DNA from: Marinobacterium sedimentorum
GTDB lineage: Bacteria; Pseudomonadota; Gammaproteobacteria; Pseudomonadales; Balneatricaceae
Assembly (NCBI RefSeq): GCF_024267675.1
Contig: NZ_JALDYX010000039.1
Location: forward strand, 1 to 38,065
DNA length: 38,065 nucleotides
Direction of reading: 5' to 3'
Shown here piece by piece: positions 26,089 through 34,404 of the stretch. The notes beneath the pieces were generated by a model. That model was not told where the DNA came from, made no database searches, and was given only the letters and a program-made list of their open reading frames with translations. The first letter of the stretch is position 1, and each line of letters begins with the position of its first letter. Position numbers and translations under genes: made by a program.

Positions 26089-26155
26089 GGCCGCTTTGTC
26101 CTTTGTGCGCGGTTACTGACGTGGCAGGCATGCTAACAGATTTTATCGGCTGACC

Positions 26156-27040
26156 TTAAAGGTAGAACGCCGACAGCAGCATGATGGCCAGTAACGACAG
26201 TGGCGTCGAGAGCATGATGATCGCCGCCACCTGGTCTTTGGGTCCCTGGTACTGGGTGGTCATCATGTAGCTCAGCACGGCCACCGGCATGCAGGATTGA
26301 ATCAGCAGGGATTTCTGCAGTATCTCCGGCAGTGGGAGCAACTGTATGGCCGCAAAGGCGGCAATGAAGCCGATCAGCACGCGGCCGGCACTCATGCAGC
26401 CGACCAGCTTCAGGTCACTCAGCGTGCGGATACTGATCGAGCCCAGAGAGCGCCCCAGCAGCAGCAACATGACAGGCACCGTAATGCCGGCCAGCATGTT
26501 CAGGGTATTGAGCAGCGGTACCGGTACCTGGGTGTCGGTAAGCAGCAGCACAATACCCACCAGCAGCGCCATGATAGAGCCGTTGGTCAGGAGCGCGCGG
26601 GGGTTCAGGGTGCCGGACATCAGCCAGGCGCCGAAGGTGAAATTGCTCAGCCCCACGGTGGTGGAAATAAGCACGGCATAGGGCAGAGCCTCGGGGCCGA
26701 GCAGTGCAAAGACCACCGGGATGCCGAGATTGCCGGTATTGGGATTCACCAGCACCGGCAGCAGGAAGCGCATGGGTTGCCCGCAAAGCCGCAGCGTCAG
26801 CGCTGCCAGTAGCGCAGCGATCACCAGCATGGCGCCGGCGGCCAGAATAATCTGCGACAGCGCGGCTATGTCTGCATCCATCTTCAGCAGAGAATTCAGC
26901 AGCAGACTCGGCAAGCCTATGACCATGACCAGCTGGCCAAGGTCCGGGCTGTCCAGCAGCCGGGTTCGTTTGCTCAGGATCCAGCCAAGGCTGGTACAGA
27001 CCAGCACAGGCGTGAGGCTGGAAAAAAACTCGATCAGCAT
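26156..27040 (-). CDS. AEC-family (auxin efflux carrier-like) transporter
   Basis: The 294-residue inner-membrane protein has about ten hydrophobic helices arranged as two halves, with the family's conserved loop NPNTGNLGIPVVFALLG in the first half (about 110-126) and MPVAVLSYMMTTQYQGPKDQVAAIIMLSTPLSL in the second. AEC proteins move small carboxylates or related compounds (for example malonate or malate); the substrate is unknown here. The ATG at 27040 (MLIEFFSSLTPVL) was chosen because it starts directly at the first helix. The frame is open upstream to an ATG at 27079, which would add 13 hydrophilic residues. It is followed by an SDR gene in the same direction. Confidence 0.9.
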   Translation of the reverse strand: MLIEFFSSLTPVLVCTSLGWILSKRTRLLDSPDLGQLVMVIGLPSLLLNSLLKMDADIAALSQIILAAGAMLVIAALLAALTLRLCGQPMRFLLPVLVNPNTGNLGIPVVFALLGPEALPYAVLISTTVGLSNFTFGAWLMSGTLNPRALLTNGSIMALLVGIVLLLTDTQVPVPLLNTLNMLAGITVPVMLLLLGRSLGSISIRTLSDLKLVGCMSAGRVLIGFIAAFAAIQLLPLPEILQKSLLIQSCMPVAVLSYMMTTQYQGPKDQVAAIIMLSTPLSLLAIMLLSAFYL

Positions 27041-27127
27041 GGGCCTTGTCTCTGATGGCGCTGGTAGGTTGTATGACAAAGTATCCTTTTACGCTAAAGC
27101 GCTCAAGAGCAGGATAAAGATCTCGTA

Positions 27128-27217
27128 TCAGCATCGGAAGATACGCAACCACAGCATCATCGCGAACACTTCGAAGACATTCTTTGTTAAATCCATACCA
27201 AGTCCCATACTTTCCAT
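27128..27217 (-). pseudogene. Short frame resembling an IS110-type transposase start
   Basis: A 29-codon frame starting at 27217, with GAGA upstream, reads GMDLTKNVFEVFA, close to the G(I/M)DLAKNVFxVH start of IS110-family transposases (first catalytic Asp region). After that the similarity ends and the frame stops. It may be a tiny insertion-sequence remnant or chance. Confidence 0.3.
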
Positions 27218-27357
27218 GATGTCTCTTTTCTTTTGACTGGTTGCCTCGTTGTCCGATCTGGCCCATCCGATGGAGAGGGGGTCCATCCCATTTCCCTGAA
27301 ACAGCTGTGTATCAGGGATCAATCGCGTTCACGTCGTCTTGGCGTAAGGAGCGACTC

Positions 27358-27873
27358 ATGAATATAAGAACAGCACTCTTTGTCTGTCTGGCCTGTGGTT
27401 GGAGTGCCGGTGTCCTGGCTGAAGAGACGGGAAATGACATCTACAAGGGCGATACGGAAAGTCGCCTGAATGCGCTGGCCCATATACAACCGGGGCTGGG
27501 CGTGGTGATGCACGAGATCGGTTACCGAGCGGCGGCGGCTTACAAGGCAGCGAATGGCGGTAACTGGGGACTGGCGCAGTATGAACTCAATGAACTGCTC
27601 GAGGCGCAGGAACTGGGCGAGGCGACAAGACCGCAACATGCCCAGATGCTGCAAGCCTTTGAGCACGCTAATTGGCCACCCGTTTTCAAAGCGGTTGAAA
27701 ACAAGGACCTCGACACATTCAACCAGCACTTTGCATCGACGGTAGAGGCGTGTAACGCCTGTCACATAGCCCTGGGGCATGCATACATCAAGTACCAGTT
27801 ACCCACAGAGGCAGCAGCGGCTGGTCTGGATTTCAATTTCCAGACCGATCCGACCCATGAAGAGGAAAAGTAG
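27358..27873 (+). CDS. Cytochrome c'-like periplasmic heme protein
   Basis: The 171-residue protein has a Sec signal peptide (about 1-21, ending VLA-EETG) and a helical body with one heme c motif, CNACH at 132-136, close to the C-terminus. A helical protein with its only CxxCH near the end is the pattern of the four-helix cytochromes c'. The early helix AHIQPGLGVVMHEIGYR may supply the distal side. Cytochromes c' bind NO or take part in periplasmic electron transfer; which applies here is unknown. The ATG at 27358 has a GGAGCG ribosome site. It is a single-gene unit between the AEC transporter (divergent) and the bat operon (convergent). The 138 bases after it hold a CCGGGCT/AGCCCGG hairpin but no clear terminator. 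Confidence 0.7.
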   Translation: MNIRTALFVCLACGWSAGVLAEETGNDIYKGDTESRLNALAHIQPGLGVVMHEIGYRAAAAYKAANGGNWGLAQYELNELLEAQELGEATRPQHAQMLQAFEHANWPPVFKAVENKDLDTFNQHFASTVEACNACHIALGHAYIKYQLPTEAAAAGLDFNFQTDPTHEEEK

Positions 27874-28011
27874 CAAATAGTGTGTCGCGCTGCCAGCAAC
27901 GGGATGTGACGCAAACGGCGCAGCGCACTGCCAATCGGGGTATCTGGTGGACGAAGACCAGGTGCCCGCCGGGCTGCCCGGGTTATCGCTAGCCCGGATG
28001 CGAGCTACCCG

Positions 28012-29835
28012 TTATTGCGGATAGAGTTCGGCCAGCGCTGCCGTGGTGTCTGTTCGACGGGTGCTGCCATGGAGTGACTTCAATCCGCTGATCAAGCGTT
28101 CAGCATTTACCGCGGTCGCGGCTTTTGATGCGCTATCCGGCCCGGCTTTTGGTCCGGCATCTGGCGCGGCTGTTGCCGTGGCTTCGGGTGCGAAAAGGGC
28201 GCGGTCGAGCGCGGCCAGTTCGGCCTGCAGGGCGGCATCGCCAAGAGCGGCGATGCGCGCAAGGCTGGGTGCCTGGCTGCCGGTGAGCTGGCAGGCGTCG
28301 GCCCAGTCGAGGATCGCCCGGCGGATCTGTGCCGGATTGCCCTGCCGGCAGGCCTGCTGCAGTTGCCGTTCGGCAAGCTGTCGGTTGGGCATGTCAGTAG
28401 CGGTGGCGGCAGGCAGCTCCGGCGAGCGGGAGCGCTGGCGGGCGCGCCACCAGCCCAGGGCCAGCAGGCCACAGAGGCCGGCCCAGGCCAGATTGCTCCA
28501 CAGCAGCCAGGGAGACAGGTCCGTGTCGTCCTGCGCACGGGCTTTAGGAGCCCTTTGTGTGGTGTCGTCTGCCGTAGCGGCTGCAATGGCGGGCGTCGTG
28601 GCTGCTGCGGCCTGCGCCGGTGTTGCTGTTGTTGCCGGTATCTGGGCGCTGGGCGCAGGCTTACTGCCCTGGCGCGGCGGCAATACGGTGAGGGTGATGG
28701 GCTCGGTGCGCGCTTCGCTGAACTCGCCGGCACGGCTGTTCCACCAGCGTACCCGGCTTGCCGGCAGGGTCAGGGTGCCGGGCTGGGTGGGGACCAGGCC
28801 AACGCGCTGGGTACGGCTGATCTGCAGGCCATCGGCGCCGGCCTGCTGCTGATCATCGACGGGCTCCGGATACACCCGCACGCCATCCAGCGTTGGCGGC
28901 GTCAGGCCCGGCAGTCGTGCAGGATCGGCGCCCTCGGTTTCCAGGCTCAGGTTGAGTGTGACCGGTTCACCGGCGTAGATGCTGCTGACGCCCGTCTCTA
29001 ACCACTGCTTGAGCTTGAGGCTGTCGGCGGGTAGCCAGTCATCGCCGGCACTGGCCGGTGGCGCCTTGACCTCGATCTGTTGCGCCTCGGTGCGCAGCCG
29101 CACCGTCTGGCCGCGGTTTAGGTCGAACACGGAGCGCGAACCGCCCTTGACCGCGCTGAGCATCTGGGCCGGCAGTTCCAGGGTGCCCGGTTGCTGGGCG
29201 AACAGGGCATAGTTCTTCTCGTATACCAGATAGGGGCGGCCGTTGAGAGTGCGCTGGTACTGGCGATCCTCCAGCTCCACCAGCCTGGCGCCCTCGACGG
29301 TCAGCGGGGTGATCTGCAGTTCTGATAGGCCGACCGCGGTATTGAGCCGCACCCGCACCCGCAGTTGCTGGCCCGGATACAGGCTCTGGGGCTGCAGGTC
29401 GCGCTCCAGGAAGTAGTCACCGCTCTTGGCGCTGACCTGGGGCGCGGTCACCTGCACCTGCAGCGCCTCGCTGCGTGCGCCCTGCAGTTCGAAGGCGGGG
29501 ATCTGAATCAGCCCCTGCTGTTTGGGCGCCAGGCTGTACTGCCACTGGGTAAAGGCGCTGGTCTTGCCATTGATGGAGCGCAGCTGGCTGCTCTGGCTGC
29601 GACCCAGAACCTCGAAAAACGGCTCCACGGCACTGATATCGGGCTCGGCGCTGGTGTCGCGGGAATCTAAGCGCAGGCTCAGGGTCAGGGTTTCATCCAG
29701 CGCCAGCTGGCTGCGGTCGACGCTGGCGCTGAGGCTGTCGGCCCGCAGCAAGGCGCTGTTCAATGCCAGCAGCAGGCCGAATAACAGGGTCAGGAGTGCG
29801 GTCACCGTGCGTGACAGCGGGGTGATGCTTACCAT
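28012..29835 (-). CDS. batD: BatD-like periplasmic/membrane protein
   Basis: The 607-residue protein is the last gene of the moxR-bat operon. It has a signal peptide (about 1-32), several beta-rich domains with repeated 'ExVTLxLxLET' and 'PGxLxLPA' patterns typical of BatD, an Ala/Thr/Pro-rich linker at about 380-440, one membrane helix (LLWSNLAWAGLCGLLALGWW) at about 445-465, and a cytoplasmic C-terminal helical tail. BatD proteins are thought to work with the VWA proteins BatA and BatB at the cell envelope; the Bacteroides operon gave aerotolerance its name. The start overlaps the end of batB by 7 bases, so translation is coupled. Its C-terminal region (residues 480-600) is Ala- and Gln-rich. 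Confidence 0.88.
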   Translation of the reverse strand: MVSITPLSRTVTALLTLLFGLLLALNSALLRADSLSASVDRSQLALDETLTLSLRLDSRDTSAEPDISAVEPFFEVLGRSQSSQLRSINGKTSAFTQWQYSLAPKQQGLIQIPAFELQGARSEALQVQVTAPQVSAKSGDYFLERDLQPQSLYPGQQLRVRVRLNTAVGLSELQITPLTVEGARLVELEDRQYQRTLNGRPYLVYEKNYALFAQQPGTLELPAQMLSAVKGGSRSVFDLNRGQTVRLRTEAQQIEVKAPPASAGDDWLPADSLKLKQWLETGVSSIYAGEPVTLNLSLETEGADPARLPGLTPPTLDGVRVYPEPVDDQQQAGADGLQISRTQRVGLVPTQPGTLTLPASRVRWWNSRAGEFSEARTEPITLTVLPPRQGSKPAPSAQIPATTATPAQAAAATTPAIAAATADDTTQRAPKARAQDDTDLSPWLLWSNLAWAGLCGLLALGWWRARQRSRSPELPAATATDMPNRQLAERQLQQACRQGNPAQIRRAILDWADACQLTGSQAPSLARIAALGDAALQAELAALDRALFAPEATATAAPDAGPKAGPDSASKAATAVNAERLISGLKSLHGSTRRTDTTAALAELYPQ

Positions 29836-31925
29836 CGGGTTTCCTCGGGTGGTGTCCAGCGGCCCTGGCGATAGGCCTCCAGTTTCTGCTGATATTCGTA
29901 TTCGAACTTGCGCCGCAGCAGCCCGCCGGGATCATCCGGCAGCTGACGCAGCCAGCGTTCGAGCTCCTGCGAGCGTTGCGGTGACGGATCATCGCTCGCC
30001 GCCACATCATTCTGGCCGTCGCCCGGCGGCTCCTTGGCTTCGTTGCTGGCTTCGTTGCTGGCTTCGTTGCCGGCATCATCGCTGCTGGCGATTGCCTCGG
30101 GCTGATCGGGGCTGTTCGGGTCCGGTCTGGGCGGCGCCCTGTCAGGCGGCGGTGTCTCGTCTGGATCGGATTCCGGGCCAGATTGTGGCGCTGATTCCGA
30201 GCCCGATGGATCGGGCTTCTGGTCGCTATCGTCACCACTCGAGTTCTGGTCGCCATCCTGTGGCTGACTGTCACCTTGCTGTGGCTTTTCTCTTTGTGAG
30301 GGATTGGCGCCTTGCTGTTCAGCGCCGTTCTGGTTCTCTTTTTGGTCCTGGTCCTGGTCCTGGTCCTGGTCCTGGCTTTGGTCTTGTGGGTCGCCCTGAC
30401 CGGACTGGGAGTTCTTTTGTTGCTGCTTCTGTTGTTCCTGCTGCTGCAGCAACTGCTCCACCAGATCGCGGTTGGCCTTTGCATCGGCCAGTTGCGGGTC
30501 GCGTTGCAGGGCCTGGTCGTAGGCCTCCAGCGCCTCCTTGAGCTGACCGCCCTTGGCCAGTGCATTGCCGAGGTTGTAGTGATTGCCGGCGCTGTCCTGC
30601 TGCGCGATGGCCTCGCGGAAGCTGTCGCTGGCACCGCTGAAATCGCCACTGCGATAGCGGGCGCTGCCCTGCCAGGCGGGGTCGCGGAACTGGCCGGCAG
30701 CCTGTTCAAACTGCTGCGCCTGGTAGTGCGCGGCTCCCTGCTGGTCCGCAGTGTTCCATAGATCGCGCCAAAGATTGCGCCACAGATCGCCGGATAGCCC
30801 GGCAAGACCCGCGTCCGTTGCCGGCGCGGCGGCCCTGGTGCTGTCCGTTGCGTTGGCGGTTTCGGCGGCGCTCGCCGGCCGGGGCGCCAGGCCCGGGGTG
30901 ATCAGGCTGACCAGCAGCAGGCTCAGCAGCCAGCCGCGGCGAAAGGCGAGGGCGGCCACCGGCAGCAGGAGCAGCACCAGCCAGGGGCCGGCTTCGCGCC
31001 ACTGGTCGAAGGACTGCCCCAGCGGCGGCTGCTCGGCCAGTGCGCCAGCGATGCGCGCCTGGGCGAACTGGGCTCGGAAGTCATCGAGTTCGTCGCCGCT
31101 GGCGCTCAGCGCACGGTAGATGCCGCCACTGTCGCGGGCCAGGCGGATCAACGGCTGGGCGTCGAGTTTGGCCAGGATCATGCGCCCTGCGCTGTCGCGG
31201 GCGAAGCTGCCGTCGTCGGTGGGGATAGGTGCCCCCTCGGCGCTACCGACACCGAGGATTGACAGGCGCTGGCCACTGGCCTGCAACTGCGCTGCCACCG
31301 CATCGGCCGCCGCGGGCGTGACCCCGTCGGTGATCAGCAGCAGCTGGCCGTGCGAATGGCCGCTCTCGTTGAGCAGCGCCAGGGCGCGTTCGACCGCGGC
31401 TTCCACCTGGCTGCCGCGCACCGGCATGATGGCCGGTGACAGGGTCGGCGCCAGTGCCAGCAGGGTCTGGCGATCCTGGCTCAGGGGGCTGACCACATGG
31501 GCGTCGCCGGCGTAGACCACCAGTGCCGTGAGCCCTTCGCGGCGGGCACGCAGCAGGTCGATCAGGCGCAGGCGCGCCTGCATCAGGCGGGAGGGTTTGA
31601 GATCCTGCGCCTGCATGGACGGGGACAGGTCGAGGATCACCACCAGCGCGGCCTGGGGCTGGTACACCGGTTGTGGCAGCTGCTGCCAGGTGGGGCCGGC
31701 CAGCGCCAGGGTACCCAGTAGCCAGGCGGCGTGGAGGGCCAGCAGGGGGGTGCGGCGCTGCTGGGCGGGTTGCTGTTCCAGCAGCGGTTGCAGCAGGCTG
31801 GCGGGGATCAGCCGCTGCCAGCCGCTGCTCCGGGCCTGCTGCTGCCACAATCGATAGCCCAGCAGCGCGGCGGGAATCAGGAGCAGCAGCCAGAGCGGGC
31901 GCAGGAAGTGGAAGGCGTCGATCAT
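29829..31925 (-). CDS. batB: BatB/BatC fusion: VWA domain plus TPR and acidic low-complexity tail
   Basis: The 698-residue protein has an N-terminal membrane helix pair (MIDAFHFLRPLWLLLLIPAALLGY and around 60-75) and a von Willebrand A domain with the MIDAS motif DLSPSM at about 95-100. A second membrane region lies near 310-345. TPR repeats (about 395-495; HYNLGNALAKGGQLKEALEAYDQAL) are followed by a long Gln/Asp/Ser/Pro tail with a DQDQDQDQDQ run. BatB and BatC are separate genes in many bacteria; here they are one frame, as in several gammaproteobacteria. It probably forms a membrane complex with BatA and BatD driven by MoxR. The start overlaps batA by 4 bases (ATGA type). A hexanucleotide microsatellite lies at 30342-30375 and a 12-bp repeat near 30037-30072; both keep frame. 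Confidence 0.9.
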   Translation of the reverse strand: MIDAFHFLRPLWLLLLIPAALLGYRLWQQQARSSGWQRLIPASLLQPLLEQQPAQQRRTPLLALHAAWLLGTLALAGPTWQQLPQPVYQPQAALVVILDLSPSMQAQDLKPSRLMQARLRLIDLLRARREGLTALVVYAGDAHVVSPLSQDRQTLLALAPTLSPAIMPVRGSQVEAAVERALALLNESGHSHGQLLLITDGVTPAAADAVAAQLQASGQRLSILGVGSAEGAPIPTDDGSFARDSAGRMILAKLDAQPLIRLARDSGGIYRALSASGDELDDFRAQFAQARIAGALAEQPPLGQSFDQWREAGPWLVLLLLPVAALAFRRGWLLSLLLVSLITPGLAPRPASAAETANATDSTRAAAPATDAGLAGLSGDLWRNLWRDLWNTADQQGAAHYQAQQFEQAAGQFRDPAWQGSARYRSGDFSGASDSFREAIAQQDSAGNHYNLGNALAKGGQLKEALEAYDQALQRDPQLADAKANRDLVEQLLQQQEQQKQQQKNSQSGQGDPQDQSQDQDQDQDQDQKENQNGAEQQGANPSQREKPQQGDSQPQDGDQNSSGDDSDQKPDPSGSESAPQSGPESDPDETPPPDRAPPRPDPNSPDQPEAIASSDDAGNEASNEASNEAKEPPGDGQNDVAASDDPSPQRSQELERWLRQLPDDPGGLLRRKFEYEYQQKLEAYRQGRWTPPEETRW

Positions 31926-32947
31926 GGGCGAGCCTCCCGCAGGGCGGCAGCCGGCCGCCGTTCATACAGGCACATCAGCGCCCACAGCAGTGACAGCAGA
32001 AGCGCCAGCCCCAGCGGCCAGTGGAACAGCGCCTCTTGCGGACGTACCAGTTGCTGTTCCTGCTCGCTCGGTTCGAGCCGATCCAGCTCGGCATACACCT
32101 GGGCCAGCTGTTCGGGGTCACGGGCGCGGAAGTAGTGCCCGCCGGTGGTCTCGGCCACCTGGGTCAGCAGCTTTTCATCGAGATCGGCGGATGGATTGAC
32201 CCGCCGGGTACCGAAGAGACTCTGCACCAGCATTTCATCGGCGCCTATCCCCAGGGTGTGGATGCGGATGCCCTCCCTGGCCGCCACCTGCGCCGCTTCC
32301 AGCGGTTGCACCTGGCCTGCGGTGTTGGCGCCGTCGGTGAGCAGAATCAGTACCCGGCTCTGCTGCGCACGGTCGGTCAGGCGCTTCACCGCCAGGCCAA
32401 TGGCATCACCGATGGCGGTCTTCTCGCCGGCGAAGCCGATGCGGGATTCGTCGAGCAGCTGCACAAAGGCGTGGCTGTCGAAGGTCAGCGGCACCTGTAT
32501 ATAGGCGCGGGTGCCGAACAGGATCAGCCCCAGGCGATCGCCCTGGCGCCGCTCCACGAACTGGGCCAGTACCTGTTTGACCACCGTCAGGCGGTCGCGC
32601 AATTGGCCCTCCAGAGGCATGTCTTCGGTGCCCATGCTGCCGGAAATATCCACGGCCAGCAGCAGATCGCGGCCGCTGGGAGCCACCGGCAGCGGGTCTC
32701 CGACCCACTGCGGCCGCGCGGCGGCCAGCAGCAGCGCCAGCCAGATCAGGCTCAGCAACGCCAGGCGGGTACGCAGGTGGCGTGGAGTGCGTGCGGGCGC
32801 CGCGCCATCGCTGCGCTGCAACTGATCAAAAAAGGGCACCTGCAGTGCGGCCTGCTGGCGCCGTGCCGGGCGGGCGTAGCGGTAGATCAGCCAGGGCAGC
32901 GGGGCCAGCAACAGCAGCCAGGGCCAGTCGAGGGTCAGCATGGCCAC
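31922..32947 (-). CDS. batA: BatA-like VWA-domain membrane protein
   Basis: The 341-residue protein starts with a membrane helix (LDWPWLLLLAPLPWLIY), has a second one near 60-78, then a von Willebrand A domain with an intact MIDAS (DISGSM at about 96-101, threonine in the LLTDGANTAGQ loop near 203), and a final helix close to the C-terminus (WPLGLALLLSLLWALMCLYERR). The two-helix, VWA, one-helix order is that of BatA. It should bind a divalent metal and partner proteins on the periplasmic side. The start overlaps the end of the DUF4381 gene by 13 bases and its end overlaps batB by 4 bases. The second ATG (residue 3) is an equally possible start. Confidence 0.92.
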   Translation of the reverse strand: MAMLTLDWPWLLLLAPLPWLIYRYARPARRQQAALQVPFFDQLQRSDGAAPARTPRHLRTRLALLSLIWLALLLAAARPQWVGDPLPVAPSGRDLLLAVDISGSMGTEDMPLEGQLRDRLTVVKQVLAQFVERRQGDRLGLILFGTRAYIQVPLTFDSHAFVQLLDESRIGFAGEKTAIGDAIGLAVKRLTDRAQQSRVLILLTDGANTAGQVQPLEAAQVAAREGIRIHTLGIGADEMLVQSLFGTRRVNPSADLDEKLLTQVAETTGGHYFRARDPEQLAQVYAELDRLEPSEQEQQLVRPQEALFHWPLGLALLLSLLWALMCLYERRPAAALREARP

Positions 32948-33438
32948 CTCCGTTTATGGTGCAAAATCCAGTTGCGCGCCAACTGCTGCACGGCATCAGT
33001 GTCGAATTCTATCGCGGCCTGGTAGGGGCCGCGCAGCAGGGCGTCGCCGGTACTTTCGTTAAAGCCGTCCAGGCCGCTGCTGTCAATTAGAAACTGGCGC
33101 CAGGCATTGTCGGTCAGCCCTGCCAGCGTCTGCTGCGGGTAGGCGCGCAGGGCGGTACGCCGTAGCAATTGGGCGACCTGGGTCAGGTAGCGCTGCGGAT
33201 CCTGGTCCTGCTGCAGCTGGCGTTGGTACTCGGCCAGCAGCTTGAGGGCGGCGCGGCGGTAACGGTTGCGTTGCCATCGTCGCCACAGAAAGATGCCAGC
33301 CCAGATCAGCCCGCCCAGCAGCAGAGCGGCGAGCAGCCACCAGCCCGGTGCCGGGGGCCAGAAACCCACCTCGGCCGGCAGCTGCAGATCGTGCAGTTGT
33401 TCCAGCGACGGCGGGTTTGCCGGGGACGCGGTCTTCAT
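32935..33438 (-). CDS. DUF4381 protein of the bat operon
   Basis: The 167-residue protein has one membrane helix at about 25-50 (PGWWLLAALLLGGLIWAGIFLW), preceded by the family-like start PPSLEQLHDLQLPAEVGFWPPAPGWW and followed by a basic cytoplasmic helical domain. DUF4381 proteins are regularly found between the DUF58 and BatA genes in moxR operons; no biochemical role is established. The ATG at 33438 lies in a 4-base overlap with the stop of the DUF58 gene, so I chose it over a longer frame that would run into that gene. The small size and position suggest a membrane link between the DUF58 protein and the VWA proteins. Confidence 0.88.
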   Translation of the reverse strand: MKTASPANPPSLEQLHDLQLPAEVGFWPPAPGWWLLAALLLGGLIWAGIFLWRRWQRNRYRRAALKLLAEYQRQLQQDQDPQRYLTQVAQLLRRTALRAYPQQTLAGLTDNAWRQFLIDSSGLDGFNESTGDALLRGPYQAAIEFDTDAVQQLARNWILHHKRRWPC

Positions 33439-34391
33439 GCGCGCCCCCCTGCGCCGCTGCGCGGGCCGTAGAGTTGCTGCAGCAGGGGCAGGGGTGACTG
33501 TTCGGTGCTCAGGTGATGCAGCGGGATTGCCAGCCGGGTGCAGAGTTTGCGCAGGCGCTGGTCCCGCTGCGCCAGCCGCTCGCCGGGGCGGTGCAGGTCG
33601 CGCACCGCGGCGCGCTGACGGCCGTTGCCGATCCACAGATCGTCGCTGTCGGGCAGGCCATACTCCAGCGGATCGCTGATCAGGAACAGGGTCAGGTCGC
33701 TGTGGCGGGCGAGCTGGTAGAGGCGCTGCTCGCTGGCCTCATCCAGATCGTGGAAGTCGCTGGCGATATAGACGGCGGTGCCGGGGTGGCTGGTGTGCAG
33801 CAGTTTGTCGAGCAGCTGGCTCAGGGGCGCAGGTGCCTCGGCGGGGCAGGGCGTGGTCAGGCGATGGCTGAAGGCATCCAGTTGCTGCAGCAGCTCCAGC
33901 ACGCTGTGGCGGCTGCGGCGCGGGCGCAGATCGCGGTGCTCCTGGTCGCCGAACACCAGTCCGCCGACGCGGTCGCGTCCGGCCAGGGCGATCCAGCCGA
34001 GGGTGCCGATCAGGGCGCTGGCCAGCACTGCCTTGAAGCAGTGCCGGCTGCCGAAAAACATCGGCGAGCGCAGGTCGGCGGCCAGCAGCACCGGCCGCTC
34101 GCGCTCCTCACGGTAGACCCGGGTGTGCGGTGCCTGGCGCCGGGCGGTGACCCGCCAGTCGATGCTGCGGATATCGTCACCGGCCTGGTAGGCGCGCACC
34201 TGATCGAAGTCGATGCCGCGGCCACGCTGGTGGGTGCGCCATTCGCCGGCCAGCATGCTGCCGCTCTGGCGCCGGGCGCTTAGGCTCAGGCGGGCGGCGA
34301 AGCGGTGCAGCGCCACCAGCTGGTCGAGCCGGGTGTAGGCGCCCTCGAGTGGAAACTGGTCGCTGGCGGCTGGGTTGAGTGGGCGATTCAT
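33435..34391 (-). CDS. DUF58 domain protein
   Basis: The 318-residue protein carries the DUF58 signature: GEWRTHQRGRGIDFDQVRAYQAGDDIRSIDWRVTARRQAPHTRVYREERERPVLLAADLRSPMFFGS at about 50-115, where the 'R-G-x-G-x-(D/E)' and 'D-D-x-R-x-I-D-W' motifs are diagnostic. The following part is VWA-like (LLAADLRSPM in place of a MIDAS). It lacks membrane helices at the N-terminus, so it is probably cytosolic or peripheral. The ATG at 34391 is 13 bases after the moxR stop codon, and the gene overlaps the DUF4381 gene by 4 bases. DUF58 proteins always accompany MoxR AAA+ proteins; a role as MoxR substrate or adaptor is inferred from that pairing. Confidence 0.92.
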   Translation of the reverse strand: MNRPLNPAASDQFPLEGAYTRLDQLVALHRFAARLSLSARRQSGSMLAGEWRTHQRGRGIDFDQVRAYQAGDDIRSIDWRVTARRQAPHTRVYREERERPVLLAADLRSPMFFGSRHCFKAVLASALIGTLGWIALAGRDRVGGLVFGDQEHRDLRPRRSRHSVLELLQQLDAFSHRLTTPCPAEAPAPLSQLLDKLLHTSHPGTAVYIASDFHDLDEASEQRLYQLARHSDLTLFLISDPLEYGLPDSDDLWIGNGRQRAAVRDLHRPGERLAQRDQRLRKLCTRLAIPLHHLSTEQSPLPLLQQLYGPRSGAGGRA

Positions 34392-34404
34392 GCTGAAGCT
34401 CCGC

